This document shows positions 12,392 to 23,400 of a stretch of DNA of 41,052 nt, one piece after another. Below the pieces are notes generated by a model. It searched no databases. It was given only the letters and a program-made list of their open reading frames with translations, and was not told the origin of the DNA. The stretch covers positions 1 through 41,052 of the IMG/VR virus record IMGVR_UViG_3300027974_000062, one strand, 5' to 3'. Origin of the DNA: a virus. How positions within the stretch are numbered: position 1 is the stretch's first letter; each line of letters opens with the position of its first letter. The position numbers and the translations under genes were made by a program.

Positions 12392-12912
12392 TGTCCGACA
12401 AGTGGGTCTATGTTGGTGGGACATTTGATCTCTTCCACTCTGGACACATCAATTTCCTCAGCAAGTGCGCTGAGTACGGCAAGGTAATCGTTGCCCTCAA
12501 CACAGACCAGTTTGCTGCTCGGTATAAGCGGCGACCAATCCTCTCTCTTGCAGAACGCTACGATGCGCTGGATGCGTGTCGATTTGTGGACAAGGTTGTT
12601 GTCAACATCGGCAACGAAGACAGTTGGGTCACCATTGACGCAATGCCGCGTGATTGCAAGATCAAGTTTATTGCGCATGGTGACGATTGGACTGGCGATA
12701 GCCTTCTTAACCAACTCAACATTAGCCAGCACTGGCTAGACATCAAAGACATCTCAATGCTGTACATTCCATATACCGCTGGTATTTCTACTAGCGACAT
12801 TATAGGGAGAATCAATGGCGAGCATCACCGTCGTGGTAACTGCTCATGCGGACTCGGAGAACCTTGTTCGTATGCTGGAGCTACTGGGGAAGCAAATCCA
12901 GAAGCCCGATGA
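12391..12912 (+). CDS. Cytidylyltransferase-like (TagD-type) nucleotidyltransferase, 173 aa
   Basis: Nucleotide-binding fold with VGGTFDLFHSGH (HXGH at residues 16-19) and the second signature ISTSDIIGRI at 132-141. Both match glycerol-3-phosphate or related cytidylyltransferases, which make CDP-activated alcohols or sugars. Family members end soon after the second motif. Here the frame runs a further 32 residues (Cys/Gly/His-rich) through a 98-base overlap with the glycosyltransferase downstream. It starts at a TAATG junction. Together with the next gene it suggests a CDP-linked precursor and a transferase. The substrate cannot be told from sequence. Confidence 0.8.
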   Translation: MSDKWVYVGGTFDLFHSGHINFLSKCAEYGKVIVALNTDQFAARYKRRPILSLAERYDALDACRFVDKVVVNIGNEDSWVTIDAMPRDCKIKFIAHGDDWTGDSLLNQLNISQHWLDIKDISMLYIPYTAGISTSDIIGRINGEHHRRGNCSCGLGEPCSYAGATGEANPEAR

Positions 12913-13354
12913 GATCATTGCCCTCTGCTCTGAGATTGATCTTGAGGGCGTTTGGCAACGGTTTCCGTGGGTCAGGTTTTACGAAGAGCCAAACCTCAAC
13001 GACTGGGGTCACGACAAGAGGGCCAAGGGGCTTGACCTGGCGACATCTGAATACACCGCGTGGTTCAACCACGACGACTCCTACGACCAGACCTTCATCC
13101 AAGAGATGATGGAATCTGCATCGGGTGGCGCGGATGTGATATACTGCGGTTGGAGTAGGAATCACACTCCATCCTTTGCCCTTGGGCAATCCACCTCTGG
13201 CAATTACATTGCCAAGACAACCTATGCTCGTCAGGCTGGCTACCAAGACCGCCACTACGAAGCAGATGGAACCTTCATCAATCGACTAGCCAACCTTGGC
13301 GGTAAGATTGAGTTTATTCCCAAAGTCCTATATTTCCATAATGAGGTGAAGTAA
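12815..13354 (+). CDS. Glycosyltransferase, GT-A fold (family 2-like), 179 aa
   Basis: Begins MASITVVVTAHADSENLVRM, the nucleotide-binding first strand and helix of GT2 enzymes. FNHDDSYD at about residues 83-90 supplies the metal-binding DXD-type motif, and HYEADGTFINRL supplies the acceptor-side Asp. It is shorter than typical GT2 (about 230-300 aa), so it is a minimal catalytic domain. GGGAG precedes the ATG. It overlaps the cytidylyltransferase gene by 98 bases. It transfers a sugar from a nucleotide donor to a virion protein, wall polymer or DNA; the acceptor is unknown. Confidence 0.75.
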   Translation: MASITVVVTAHADSENLVRMLELLGKQIQKPDEIIALCSEIDLEGVWQRFPWVRFYEEPNLNDWGHDKRAKGLDLATSEYTAWFNHDDSYDQTFIQEMMESASGGADVIYCGWSRNHTPSFALGQSTSGNYIAKTTYARQAGYQDRHYEADGTFINRLANLGGKIEFIPKVLYFHNEVK

Positions 13355-13653
13355 TGCCAAAGAGTGCCGCATGGCAACGCAAAGAGGGAAAGAGCGCATC
13401 TGGTGGCCTGAACGCCAAGGGACGCGCCTCCTATAAGGCGCAAACTGGCGGCACACTTAAGGCTCCAGTCAAGAGCGGAGATAATCCGCGACGAGCCTCT
13501 TTCCTCGCCCGTATGGGCGGTATGCCTGGTCCTGAGCGCGACGAGAAAGGTCGACCGACGCGCTTGCTCCTTAGCCTTCAGGCTTGGGGCGCCAGCAGCA
13601 AGACGGATGCCCGTGCAAAGGCAGCCGCGATCAGCAAGCGCAACAAGGCTTGA
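13354..13653 (+). CDS. DUF6321-like basic phage protein, 99 aa
   Basis: The sequence MPKSAAWQRKEGKS, then GGLNAKGRASYKAQTGGTLK, matches the conserved pattern (SAAW.RKEGK..SGGLNAKGRASY) of small phage proteins annotated as DUF6321. The second half has RRASFLARMGGMPGP and ends in a Lys-rich tail. These are usually encoded beside the large terminase, as here. It is strongly basic and may bind DNA during packaging; this is inference. It starts at a TAATG junction, and its TGA overlaps the TTG start of terL. Confidence 0.8.
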   Translation: MPKSAAWQRKEGKSASGGLNAKGRASYKAQTGGTLKAPVKSGDNPRRASFLARMGGMPGPERDEKGRPTRLLLSLQAWGASSKTDARAKAAAISKRNKA

Positions 13654-15149
13654 AGCAACTAGCCAATGAAGTTGCGGTCGATCTGGCTCGTGGTCGCTCT
13701 GACATCGAGTTCTTTGCTCGCAGGTGGCTTGGCATTGAAGGGAATCCAGGGCAGGTTGCATGGTGGAAGTCCTGCTCCGAGCGTGACGAATCTGGGTACC
13801 GACCGAAATACATCACAACCGTCGTATCCGCTGGCAACCGTGCGGGTAAAACGATGGCAATGGCGGTGGTCTGTTTCCACCACGCCTTGTACAAACTGGG
13901 ACTTCCAAACCCGAAATATGGTGATTCCAAGTCCCATCTTGAGTGGCTGGACTCCCCCTACGAATGGTTCCACATTGGTATCCAGCAGGAGACCGCAGAG
14001 CTAGTCTTCCGAGAGATTGAGACCATCCTCACTGGCCAGCACCCCGCCCAAAAAGGTCGTGGTTGCCCAATGGTCACAGAACTTGGTAAGATTGTAGAGA
14101 CCACCAAGAAGTATCGCGGTGAGTATCCGTGGATCAAGTTCAACCCCATCGTTGGTGGGGCAAGCATCCACTTCCGCACCACGCAGGATCGAGCGAAGGC
14201 TCTCCTTGGTAAGGATATGAACGGCATCTCGTTTGACGAAGCGGCGTTTGAGCCGCACTTGCTGATGATCTACCAAGAGGTGCTGAACCTACGACGACTC
14301 TCCACTGGCGGACCACTCCACTTCATTGGAACGCCGACCGAGGGGTTCAACGAATACGCTGATCTGTGGGAGAAGGGAAACCCCGACAACCCAGAGCGCG
14401 ACTCCAAGTTCATCTCGTTCCGATTATCCACACGGGCTAACATCGGCTACGGATTGACCCAAGAGAACTTTGATGATGTTGTTCGCCAGCAGGCTGAGTA
14501 CCTCATCCCCCAGAACATTGACGGATTCTTCATTGAGGCACGAGACGCATTCTTCTGGTCTCAATCCATTCAGGCAGTATTCAAATCAGGAGTCGAAGAG
14601 TTAGGCCCGACACGTCACCATAAGTATGTCCAGGGTGTAGACCCAGGGATTTCACATGACGCAACGTGGGCGATTACACTCGACATTACTGACAGAAAAC
14701 TCCTTCGCGGCACGCGGATTAGAAAGCGTGGCGGCAAGCAGAGCATCTCTGCCGTCGTGAACATGGTCCGCGAAGGACATCTCCTCTACCAACAGGACGG
14801 TGCGTACTGCACCACAATCGTTGATTCCACAGGACTTGGTGGACGACTATTTCAACAGGAGTTCAGCATCATCCGTCCGCTCCGAGGGTTTGACTTCGGT
14901 GGCACTAAGGCGAAGAAGGTGGAACTCCTTAACGACTTGAAGGCGGTTCTAGACAAAGGACAAATCGAACTGCCAACTGGCGGTGCGTGGGATGAGATGC
15001 GCAGGCAACTCCTTACCTACAAATTAGACGATAAGAAGCTGGAGCAAGATGCAGTGATGGCACTGGCCATTGCTGTGCGACACGCTTTGCGAAACCCAGA
15101 GAAGCCCGTGAACGATCCAGTGTTCACATATTTTGGAGTGAGTGACTGA
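13650..15149 (+). CDS. terL: Terminase large subunit, 499 aa
   Basis: DNA-packaging motor ATPase with a nuclease domain. Walker A SAGNRAGKT at residues 60-68, Walker B GISFDEAAF near 192-200. The RNase H-like nuclease has Asp331 in GVDPGISHD, an acidic residue in IVDSTGLGG near 392, and a late DAVMALAIAV helix near 467. I chose the TTG at 13650, which overlaps the previous TGA as other starts in this phage do; a longer frame from 13584 lies wholly inside the preceding gene. Length is normal for TerL. It cuts and pumps concatemeric DNA through the portal encoded next (TGATG junction). Confidence 0.93.
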   Translation: MKQLANEVAVDLARGRSDIEFFARRWLGIEGNPGQVAWWKSCSERDESGYRPKYITTVVSAGNRAGKTMAMAVVCFHHALYKLGLPNPKYGDSKSHLEWLDSPYEWFHIGIQQETAELVFREIETILTGQHPAQKGRGCPMVTELGKIVETTKKYRGEYPWIKFNPIVGGASIHFRTTQDRAKALLGKDMNGISFDEAAFEPHLLMIYQEVLNLRRLSTGGPLHFIGTPTEGFNEYADLWEKGNPDNPERDSKFISFRLSTRANIGYGLTQENFDDVVRQQAEYLIPQNIDGFFIEARDAFFWSQSIQAVFKSGVEELGPTRHHKYVQGVDPGISHDATWAITLDITDRKLLRGTRIRKRGGKQSISAVVNMVREGHLLYQQDGAYCTTIVDSTGLGGRLFQQEFSIIRPLRGFDFGGTKAKKVELLNDLKAVLDKGQIELPTGGAWDEMRRQLLTYKLDDKKLEQDAVMALAIAVRHALRNPEKPVNDPVFTYFGVSD

Positions 15150-17794
15150 TGGCCGACAAGGTACGAAAGATCCCCGCAGCGTTCAAAGGAACGCGGGCGA
15201 TTCCAGCGCAGTACACGACTGACCCTGATATTGCCACGCCTGAGCAGATTGCATCCATTGGCACTGCCAATGCCAAGGCACGAAATATTGCCAAGGGTAA
15301 TAACGCTACTGCCCCAGCATCCACTGCTGCTCCAATTAGAACAAACCTTACTGGTGGTCAAGCAAACCTTCCACAGGCTAAGGGAACGCCAATTAGCACA
15401 ACTCCTGCTGGCCTTACTGCGACAAGCAAGGCAAGCGTTGACGCTGGTGCTGCATTCGATGCTGGTCTCAAGGGTGCTGCTGGTAGCGAGAACGAAGGAC
15501 TCTTTAGCAAGCCAAACCAGAATCCTCTTCCAACAGATGCTGCGCCAAAGAAGAGCCGAGTTGTTGATGCGCTTAACCGACTTCGAGCAGCATCAGAATA
15601 CTTCAATGGCAGCAATGTAAGCGGAGGCGCAGGGAAGCCAGCGCGACAGACGCCAAATAGGACAGCCACCCGTGGATCCATTTCCACTTCGCCGTCTAAG
15701 GTCAATGTCTCTGGCGGTCCTGGAGCACCTGCTACCCAAGCCCCAAATAGCCCACTAACGCGAGCGCGCATCAAGGAATTGCTTAATACGCCAAGGGCGG
15801 AAAGCACTGGTGGGCAAATTGCTACGGCGCCAGAGGCAATAAACGCAACAAGCAAGGCTCCAGTAGTTCGCACAATCAAGCCAAACTTTGAAAAGCTTGC
15901 TCTTGGCGAGCAGGCCTCCCTGAAGATGTCGGAGACCTCACTTAGCGGTCAGGGGATTGACCCAAGCAAGGATGAGTCGCATCTCTTGCTTCAGGAAATC
16001 CTTGGTCGCAAGCAGTTGGTTGAGCCAGAGCAGAACCGACTCCGCTCGCTCTTCCGACGCATGGACAATCTTTACCATCCAGAGACGATGACACTTGGCG
16101 GTGCCGATCACTGGGCAGATGACCCAAGCGCACGGCTTGCTGGCCGAGCACACGTCTCGGTCAACATCCACCACGCCTATGTGCAGATCCCAGCCTCCAT
16201 CCAGGCTGTTCGACCAGTCATCAACTACGTTCCAACTGGCTCAACATCGGAAGACCGATCAGCCGCGCAGATGCGTGAGCAGCTCTACTTCCGTTGGTGG
16301 GACGCCAATGAGATGGACCTGCTCCATGAGCACGCTGCCCTCCTCAAGGAACTCTACGGCCACACCGCAGCAAAGGTCTATTGGGATCCAGTCGCGGAAC
16401 TTCCAAAGGTCACCGTCATTGAGCGACCAGAGAACCTCTACCTTGGGTTCGGTGATAGCGACTTCAATCGCCTAGACTGGGCGCTCTACTGCTACGGTAT
16501 GTCACCGCAGTCAGTCCAGGAGGACTACGGCGTGGACGTTATCCCTGTCAAGCAGGGAGACAAGTATTTCCCCTACACCACCCGTGGCACACACGACGAC
16601 CCAATTGGCAACGTGTGGTCCAACACCTTTGAGCGCAATCCGCTCCGCCGCGAGACTGCCTACGAGCAGATGCAGGTTGAGGTATACGACTACTGGTACA
16701 AGGTGCCAACCAAGCCAGGTAAGGCTCCGCTGGTCTACAATGCCATCTTTGTTGGCAACTCGCTGGTAAAGAACGACTCGCACCCTGAGTATCAGGGAAT
16801 GATCCCGTATGTCCACCTACCTAACGGAAAAATCCCCGGTAGCCCATACGGTAAGCCAGCACTCTACGATGCCGAGCAGTTGCTCCGCGAAAAGGACGAG
16901 CGAGTCACCGCTATGGCGCAGATGATTCAGTCCATCGTTGGTGGGCAGATGTGGCAGCTCGTTGGGCCAGAGGCTCCTGATGAGGTACCGCCAAACGCGC
17001 TACCAAAGCCAGGTCGCGTCGCAACCCCTGGGCCTGGCAACGAACTCCGTGCCATCCAGCCGTTTATCCCATCGTTCCAGATTGAGCAGTACATTGCTCG
17101 TATCGACCGAGAACTTGCTGTGGCAACTGGCTTGAACGACCTGCTTCTTGGTCTCGCGCCCGCGCAGGTGCTTGGTTCGTCACGAGCCATCGCCGCGTTG
17201 ATTGCCAACTACGAAGCACGCCTTGCCCCGAAGCGCAAGGTGTTCTACCAGTGGATGCGACAGGTCTGGGAGATGTGCGCACGTATCTGGGAAATCAAGA
17301 ACCCAGCCGTTGCAGAGATCATTGGCGGCGAATACCGCATTGATGTCGTTGCCCCAGAACTGACACCACGAGACACGCTGGAACTTGCCAGCACCGCGAT
17401 CAACCTAGTCCAGAACCGACTGTGGAGCGCCGAGCGTGCCATGGATCGAGTGGGCGTGGAAGATCCGATTGGTGAGAAGGACCTCATCCGCGATGAGCAG
17501 ACTGATGCCACGCTGAACCCTGCGTCCGTCGCAACGATGGCACAGGTCATGCAGCAGATGCAGCAGATGCAGATGCAGGGACAGGCCCAAGTTCAGGAGC
17601 AGGCGATGATTACCCAGCAGCAGGCTGCCAATGCGCAGCGCACGATGCAGCAGGGTGTTCCTGGAAGCCAGTCCCTAAACCAGCCAGAGAATCAGGCGCA
17701 GTTGCCGCCAGAGGCTCTGCCAGCAAACGCCGCAGCGCCAGGGGAAGAGAACCTTCTCCCAGCGCCGACTGGCACCAATGAGGTACCTGCATAA
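15149..17794 (+). CDS. Portal protein, 881 aa
   Basis: Dodecameric ring at the capsid vertex through which DNA enters and leaves. The conserved core starts near residue 270 (LLQEILGRKQLVEPEQNRL) and includes VNIHHAYVQIPASIQAVRPVI, WALYCYGMSPQSV and the DPA/IDRELAVATGLNDLL region typical of podovirus-like portals that bind HK97-fold capsids. The first 250 residues are Ala/Thr/Ser-rich and low complexity. The C-terminus is Gln/Met-rich (MQQMQQMQMQ) and then Pro-rich. These extra ends make it larger than most portals (450-750 aa). Portal identity rests on position after TerL plus the core pattern. Confidence 0.85.
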   Translation: MADKVRKIPAAFKGTRAIPAQYTTDPDIATPEQIASIGTANAKARNIAKGNNATAPASTAAPIRTNLTGGQANLPQAKGTPISTTPAGLTATSKASVDAGAAFDAGLKGAAGSENEGLFSKPNQNPLPTDAAPKKSRVVDALNRLRAASEYFNGSNVSGGAGKPARQTPNRTATRGSISTSPSKVNVSGGPGAPATQAPNSPLTRARIKELLNTPRAESTGGQIATAPEAINATSKAPVVRTIKPNFEKLALGEQASLKMSETSLSGQGIDPSKDESHLLLQEILGRKQLVEPEQNRLRSLFRRMDNLYHPETMTLGGADHWADDPSARLAGRAHVSVNIHHAYVQIPASIQAVRPVINYVPTGSTSEDRSAAQMREQLYFRWWDANEMDLLHEHAALLKELYGHTAAKVYWDPVAELPKVTVIERPENLYLGFGDSDFNRLDWALYCYGMSPQSVQEDYGVDVIPVKQGDKYFPYTTRGTHDDPIGNVWSNTFERNPLRRETAYEQMQVEVYDYWYKVPTKPGKAPLVYNAIFVGNSLVKNDSHPEYQGMIPYVHLPNGKIPGSPYGKPALYDAEQLLREKDERVTAMAQMIQSIVGGQMWQLVGPEAPDEVPPNALPKPGRVATPGPGNELRAIQPFIPSFQIEQYIARIDRELAVATGLNDLLLGLAPAQVLGSSRAIAALIANYEARLAPKRKVFYQWMRQVWEMCARIWEIKNPAVAEIIGGEYRIDVVAPELTPRDTLELASTAINLVQNRLWSAERAMDRVGVEDPIGEKDLIRDEQTDATLNPASVATMAQVMQQMQQMQMQGQAQVQEQAMITQQQAANAQRTMQQGVPGSQSLNQPENQAQLPPEALPANAAAPGEENLLPAPTGTNEVPA

Positions 17795-20499
17795 TGGCAC
17801 GACGGGGACGCTTTACCAGCCCGAATTCGGGCGGACAGAACCTTACCGCGCTCATTACCGCTCTTCTTCGTGAGAAGAACTCCGCAGAGGAGCAGGCGCT
17901 GCTCAATGCCTATCGAACTGGAACTGCCTACAACGGCGCGGTGCCGACTGCAAATGACATTCAGGCGTTCTATGACGAGTGGGCAAGGAGTGCTGGGTAT
18001 TCCCCTGGAACTCTAGAGTACCAGGCCATTGTTCAAAAGAAGTCTGAGCTAAACAACTACGACATCAAGAAGCAATACAATAGTTTGATTACCGACTTCA
18101 ATAACGGTAACGGAGCAAACTACGACGAGATTGTAAACTTCCTAGAAACTAGGGCAAGCCAATCAAGCGACCCACAAGATCTTGAAACGTATATAAGTGC
18201 AATGAGCGACATCAATAAGTCGTACATTGGATACCAGGGTGAGGCGCTTGGTCGAGGCGAGATCACTGCCAGTGATTATCGAACACTTGCTGCCGAGATC
18301 ATTGCGCAAATGGACCCAGCAGATCCAAAGCGTTACGAAACCATTGTTAATGCCTACACCTACGAGTGGAACGCCGAGAAGACCAAGTGGGACAACCGAC
18401 TGCTTGCTGGAACCATTAACGCTAGCCAATATGCTAACTGGGCAAGCGGCTTCCAAAACGCGCTCCTTGCGGCTGGAGTCAAGAAGGACAGCGTGCTGTA
18501 TACAACCGTTGTTGCTGCTAAGGCAACGGCGAACAATGGTGGTGGCGTTGGTTCTGGGTCAGTTGTAGGTGAAAGAATTAGCACCACACTTAGCGAGATT
18601 GACGCTGTTGTTGATGTCGCCCTATCGCTTAACCCAGCTACAAAGCCACGCTCAGTTTCAGAAATTCTTGACAGTGGTAAGGATAGCCTTGGGGCCATCA
18701 CAGACGACCCAGCACTTATCCTTATGCTTGGTCAGGCTTTGGATGAAAACCCAAATGCGTTCCCAACGCTTTCCGCTCTTGGAATTACCGATAGTTCCAG
18801 TCTAAATGTTTACTTTAACGATAGGCTTACTAGCGGGTATGCGGACGCATATCTGCTTGCATCAAATGGCGGAGTAAACAACACACAGGCATGGTACAAC
18901 TCAAACGTTGCTGCTGGAGCACTAAGTGAAGTTGCTAAGTTTGACTTCCAAAGCACTCAGTGGCTTAAGGATATTGCAGGCGCCAATGGTAATGTTGCAA
19001 CGATTCAGGCACTCAACGGTGAGTGGACAAAGTATCTTTCTGGCGAGGATTCAAAGTACGGAAAACTTGATGCCGCAAGGCTTGGGGATTTCCTCTCACT
19101 AGCGCAGAACGAGTATGACGCAATGACTGGACAGTCAGATGGATCATTGCCAACATTGAGCGGAACAGTCAATGCAAACATCCCGCTTGACTTTACAACG
19201 GTTCAGGAAAATACCAACAACATTATCGCAATGACATCTGGAAATGGATTCCAGCAGTGGAACCCAAAGAGCCAGGAGTTTGAGTTTGTTTCTGGTCGAC
19301 CTGCTGGGCGAACGGCGACTGGTAGTTACCAGTTTGTTGAGTTTGCAAGAGTTAACGGTCAGATTATTTCCTACGTAACTTCCGTTCAAGGCGTCAAAGT
19401 ATCGGATAAAGATGGTGTTCAGATCGGATGGGTTTACGACCCACAGAATGGATCTGCTCCAATTATTTCAAATCTTAAGGGGCAACTTATTGAGACGCCA
19501 GAGGCTGGCTTAAATGGAAACACTACCTCTGGATTTGTTCTGCCAGATGGTGCAACTTTTAATCAGGGAGACGGTTCAATCCCGCTTTACAGCACGGTTG
19601 GCCTTGCAACCCAAACGCCAGTAACGTTTGGCGCTAACAGCAGAAACGAGCTTGCCCTCATTCGATCTGGTATTGCTCAAACGGAGTCAACTATTTCCCC
19701 AGACGATCTGCGTACCGCATCTGGTCTCATTGCCAATGTTCTACCTGCCCTTGGGGGTAATGCTCTTGATGGCGCAAACATTGCAACTGACATTCTTGCT
19801 GACGCAGACGCAATTCAGATTCAGCAGATTAGCGAAAGCCCAGCCGCAACCACCCCAGAGGGACGAGCAGAGATTGCTCGGCTTGCTGGAAATAGCGACC
19901 TAGAGAAGGCGTGGCTGTTTATTGCTGCCAATGCAGACAAGTTGGAAATCGTTAACGGTGGATACCGATGGAAGGCTGGAACGGCAGAAGCCAATCAGCC
20001 ACGATCTGACGCTCTGGGTCAAGGTGCCGCAGCCGCTGCTGCAGGATTTATTGGCGGTGGATTTACTGGAATCGGCGCAATCCCAGCAGCCGTTGGTCTT
20101 GGAATTGCAGGATTTGCACAAGGGCTTATTAATGGGGTGCAAAGCCCACTAGACACGATTAGTGATATCAATAGAACAATCCTCAACCAAGATCCATCTA
20201 TGGAGCAGCAGCGGTTGCAGTTCTATTACACAACTCCTTCCCTCACCCCAAATGCTGGTAATCAAACTCCAGCCATTGGTGATCGTTTCTTTAGGAAGCT
20301 TAATGAGCCAGTAGTTTCAGACAATACTGGGGTTCGACCAGGTATTCCAGATCTTTCAGTTGATATTCCAAAGCCAGCAATTCCAGCACCAGTGGTTCCG
20401 TCGGTTAGCCCGATGACCCAGAAGTATGAGTCTGCTGCGTTTAAGGCAACTCTACCACCTGCTCCAATTCTGCCACCTGAACGACGGGGTGGTAGGTAA
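17794..20499 (+). CDS. Large virion protein, candidate ejection (internal) protein, 901 aa
   Basis: Not recognised by family. Starts at a TAATG junction after the portal. The N-terminal 250 residues are helical (LTALITALLREKNSAEEQAL). The middle is mixed and partly beta-rich (residues 480-620). Residues about 745-785 form a Gly/Ala hydrophobic stretch (AAAAAAGFIGGGFTGIGAIP) that could insert in membranes. The C-terminus is Pro-rich. A large protein with a membrane-active segment beside the portal resembles the internal proteins that podoviruses eject to build a channel across the envelope; this is inference from layout. Confidence 0.6.
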   Translation: MARRGRFTSPNSGGQNLTALITALLREKNSAEEQALLNAYRTGTAYNGAVPTANDIQAFYDEWARSAGYSPGTLEYQAIVQKKSELNNYDIKKQYNSLITDFNNGNGANYDEIVNFLETRASQSSDPQDLETYISAMSDINKSYIGYQGEALGRGEITASDYRTLAAEIIAQMDPADPKRYETIVNAYTYEWNAEKTKWDNRLLAGTINASQYANWASGFQNALLAAGVKKDSVLYTTVVAAKATANNGGGVGSGSVVGERISTTLSEIDAVVDVALSLNPATKPRSVSEILDSGKDSLGAITDDPALILMLGQALDENPNAFPTLSALGITDSSSLNVYFNDRLTSGYADAYLLASNGGVNNTQAWYNSNVAAGALSEVAKFDFQSTQWLKDIAGANGNVATIQALNGEWTKYLSGEDSKYGKLDAARLGDFLSLAQNEYDAMTGQSDGSLPTLSGTVNANIPLDFTTVQENTNNIIAMTSGNGFQQWNPKSQEFEFVSGRPAGRTATGSYQFVEFARVNGQIISYVTSVQGVKVSDKDGVQIGWVYDPQNGSAPIISNLKGQLIETPEAGLNGNTTSGFVLPDGATFNQGDGSIPLYSTVGLATQTPVTFGANSRNELALIRSGIAQTESTISPDDLRTASGLIANVLPALGGNALDGANIATDILADADAIQIQQISESPAATTPEGRAEIARLAGNSDLEKAWLFIAANADKLEIVNGGYRWKAGTAEANQPRSDALGQGAAAAAAGFIGGGFTGIGAIPAAVGLGIAGFAQGLINGVQSPLDTISDINRTILNQDPSMEQQRLQFYYTTPSLTPNAGNQTPAIGDRFFRKLNEPVVSDNTGVRPGIPDLSVDIPKPAIPAPVVPSVSPMTQKYESAAFKATLPPAPILPPERRGGR

Positions 20500-23400
20500 T
20501 GGGCGGAGTCCTTGGGCCAAAGAATGGTTCGTCTGGCGGTGGATCAGCTCCTGCCCAGAACAGTCCATTCTTTAAGCAGAACACCCAGAAGACCGTCACC
20601 TCCGCTGGTAAGATTGCGGTAAGCATTGCCGACCCATCGGGAACAATCAAAAGTTCTATTGGCAATACCAACAATGCCATCATCGGTCTTGGCAAGGGAC
20701 TTGTCTCTATCGTTGAGAATCTACCAATCCTTGGCGGTATCACCAAGCCAGTAATCGGAGCCGTTGGCACCATTGCTGACGCAACAATTGGAACTGGGGT
20801 TCGGGCGCTAGAGGGTGTCCAAATTGACGTTGGTGGAAAGAAGAACCTTGCAGAGGTTGCGGGGATTCCCCTGGACATCGTTGGCGCAGCACTTGAAGGT
20901 GGGCTAACTGTCCTTGGTGCTCCAGTTCGATTCGTTGGAGAACAGGTTGCCAGCGCAAGAATCCGAGAGACCCAAAGCGGCAAAAGAAGTTTTGCAACAA
21001 CAATCTTTGGCGACGCTCCGCAGGCGGCTATCAATTCAATCAAGGCTGGTGGTTCCATTGAGGATGCCGCTCGGCAGCTTGTTAAGGACGGCAAGGGTTT
21101 TTCTGAAAACGGGGCGATGAACTTCATTTACGAGATGCTCCTTGACCCAGCAAACATCATTCTGCCTGGAGTCGGAAAGTTTGCCTCTATTGGTAAGGAG
21201 GCAATGCTTCTCAACAGGATGGGCGAATCAAAGTTGCTTGGACTTGCGGAAAGTGCGGCTAAGGCAGGCAATAAGGAAATCGCCGCTGGCTACCGTGCTC
21301 AGGCTGAATTCCTACAGAAGTGGGACTGGGCTGGCGGAATCTACAAGGCAACTCTTGGGCAGATTAATGGATCTGCAAGAAGGCTAACCTCAAACATTGT
21401 TAAAGAAGTTGCAACTGGTGCGCTTCAGGCGTATCGCCCACGGGTCATTGACGGATTCCTGAATGATATCACCGCCATTGGTGGTCGAGAGTTGGCAAAT
21501 AGGGGTCTGACTAACCACGCTGCAACCTTTATGAATGCAGTAAAGTCTGGTGCAGTTCGCGCAAAGACCGCCATCATTGGATCTGTTTCCCGTGACTTTT
21601 CGGATAACGTCATTAGTGACATTATCCGACTAACCGCAGAGGGAAAGACCAAGGCGCAGATCCTAGCCACCGCTGCTGGTCGAGAGGGCGACAACCTTGG
21701 CAAGATCCTTATTGACCTAAATGTTCCAACAAAAGTCGTGGATGACCTGTTTGCCAATATCGCCGATAATCTAAAGCGAAAGGTTCGCGGTGACGAACTG
21801 CGTCGCAAGTTGATTGACCAGAGAGATCAGGTGCAGACATTCGTTGCCAACGCTCAGGTTCGCAGGCAGAAGGATCTCATTACCAGAGTATCCCAATACA
21901 AGGTAGAACTTGACGCTCGCCTTGCAACCGAAGACGGCATCCGCGTTATTTCCGAAGCAAAGCTTGACCGAGTTCCAGCAGCAAGCAACCCAGAAGTTGG
22001 CATCAAAGAGTTGACGCAGGACCTTGCCGCTGGATTTGGTATGAAGGAAGCGGACGCTGCTAATCTAGCGCGATCTCTCTTTGCCAAGCATCAGGGTGAC
22101 GTTGCGGCCCTTACGGATGTCCTTGCATTTGCCAGAAGCGCCAACCTTGGACAAGCGATGCGAGAACTTGGAAGCCTGCGAAACCTTCTTAAGGGTAAGG
22201 TTCTTCGTGTTGGCAACAAGGAGATTGACCTTTCCCGCATTACCATTACATCAACGCGAAGCATCACCCAGACCGACACCAAGAGAATCCTTGCTCGTAT
22301 CAAGGAACTAAAAGCAATTGTGCGATCCAAGGGTAGCGGCGTTGCTGCTGCCAAGAAGGAACTGGACGAAATCTCAGATGCACTTGTTTCCAACTACGAC
22401 GAGTTTGGTGTCTTTGCTGGATCAGGCGGAACGCATACACGAGATAGCGTCTTTGAGTATCTTGAGAAGATCAAGGACCGAACGGTCCGAGAGGTAAGCA
22501 CCAACGAACGGAACGCCATCGTTGCGGCAGCAGCCAAAGACCAGAGCTTTGCTCAAATCAAAAACGTTGAAGAGCGCCTACTTGCAATGGGGTATCGTCT
22601 TGGAATTGCCCCAGAGGATGGATTGGTTACCGTCAAGTCTCTTGTAACCGACCACCATGGTCGAGAGAAGATGGCAGAAGTTCTCACTCCGTTCTCAGAC
22701 ATGATTGACAATGTAGACACTAACCTCAAGGGAACTGGTGCGTTTGACCAAGCCATTGCCAACGAAACCCTGCGCCCATCAAAGCTGGGAAGAATCTGGA
22801 GTTCCCTTACTAGGGAGTACGGATCAGAGATTACCAAAAACAACATTGTTGAGCGATTTGTCACTGGCATGGTGTCAAAAACTGGCATCTCTGTGAACGC
22901 TTCCCGAAGGATCATGTCTCGCGTCACATCGTTGGCTGCCGAGAAAGGCATCCAGCCAAAGGCTCTTTTCCTTGATAAAATTGAGGTAGAGAAAATCTTT
23001 CGAGAAGAGATGGGCGATGCGTATGGTAGACTTGCCGATAGCGGAAGCAACCCAATCAAGATGATTATTGACGCCGCTGCTGGAGACATTTCTGCCGCTG
23101 GACTTACCTCTGGCTTTACTGGCAGGGTCAAGGCCATCTTCCCAGAGATCACCGTGATCACAGACCGACTCTACCCAGAAGCACGCTTCGGTCGATTGAA
23201 CCCATTCTTCAACCTTGTGCTTGAGCGCACAGAAACAAACATTATGAATATCGTCCACAACGTTCGCAAGGAAGTCGCCATTGAGGGGCTTGCCGATGTC
23301 AAGGGCGCGATCCTTCGCAAGGCTCACCTTGATCCACGAAACGTTAACCGAGAGATCAACGACGGCGCAATGAATATGCGCGCACGAGCAGCGAAGAGCA

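Noticed and set aside
22553-23161. Minus-strand frame of 202 codons inside the giant gene
   Set aside because: No ribosome site or family motif; the plus-strand gene is continuous across it.
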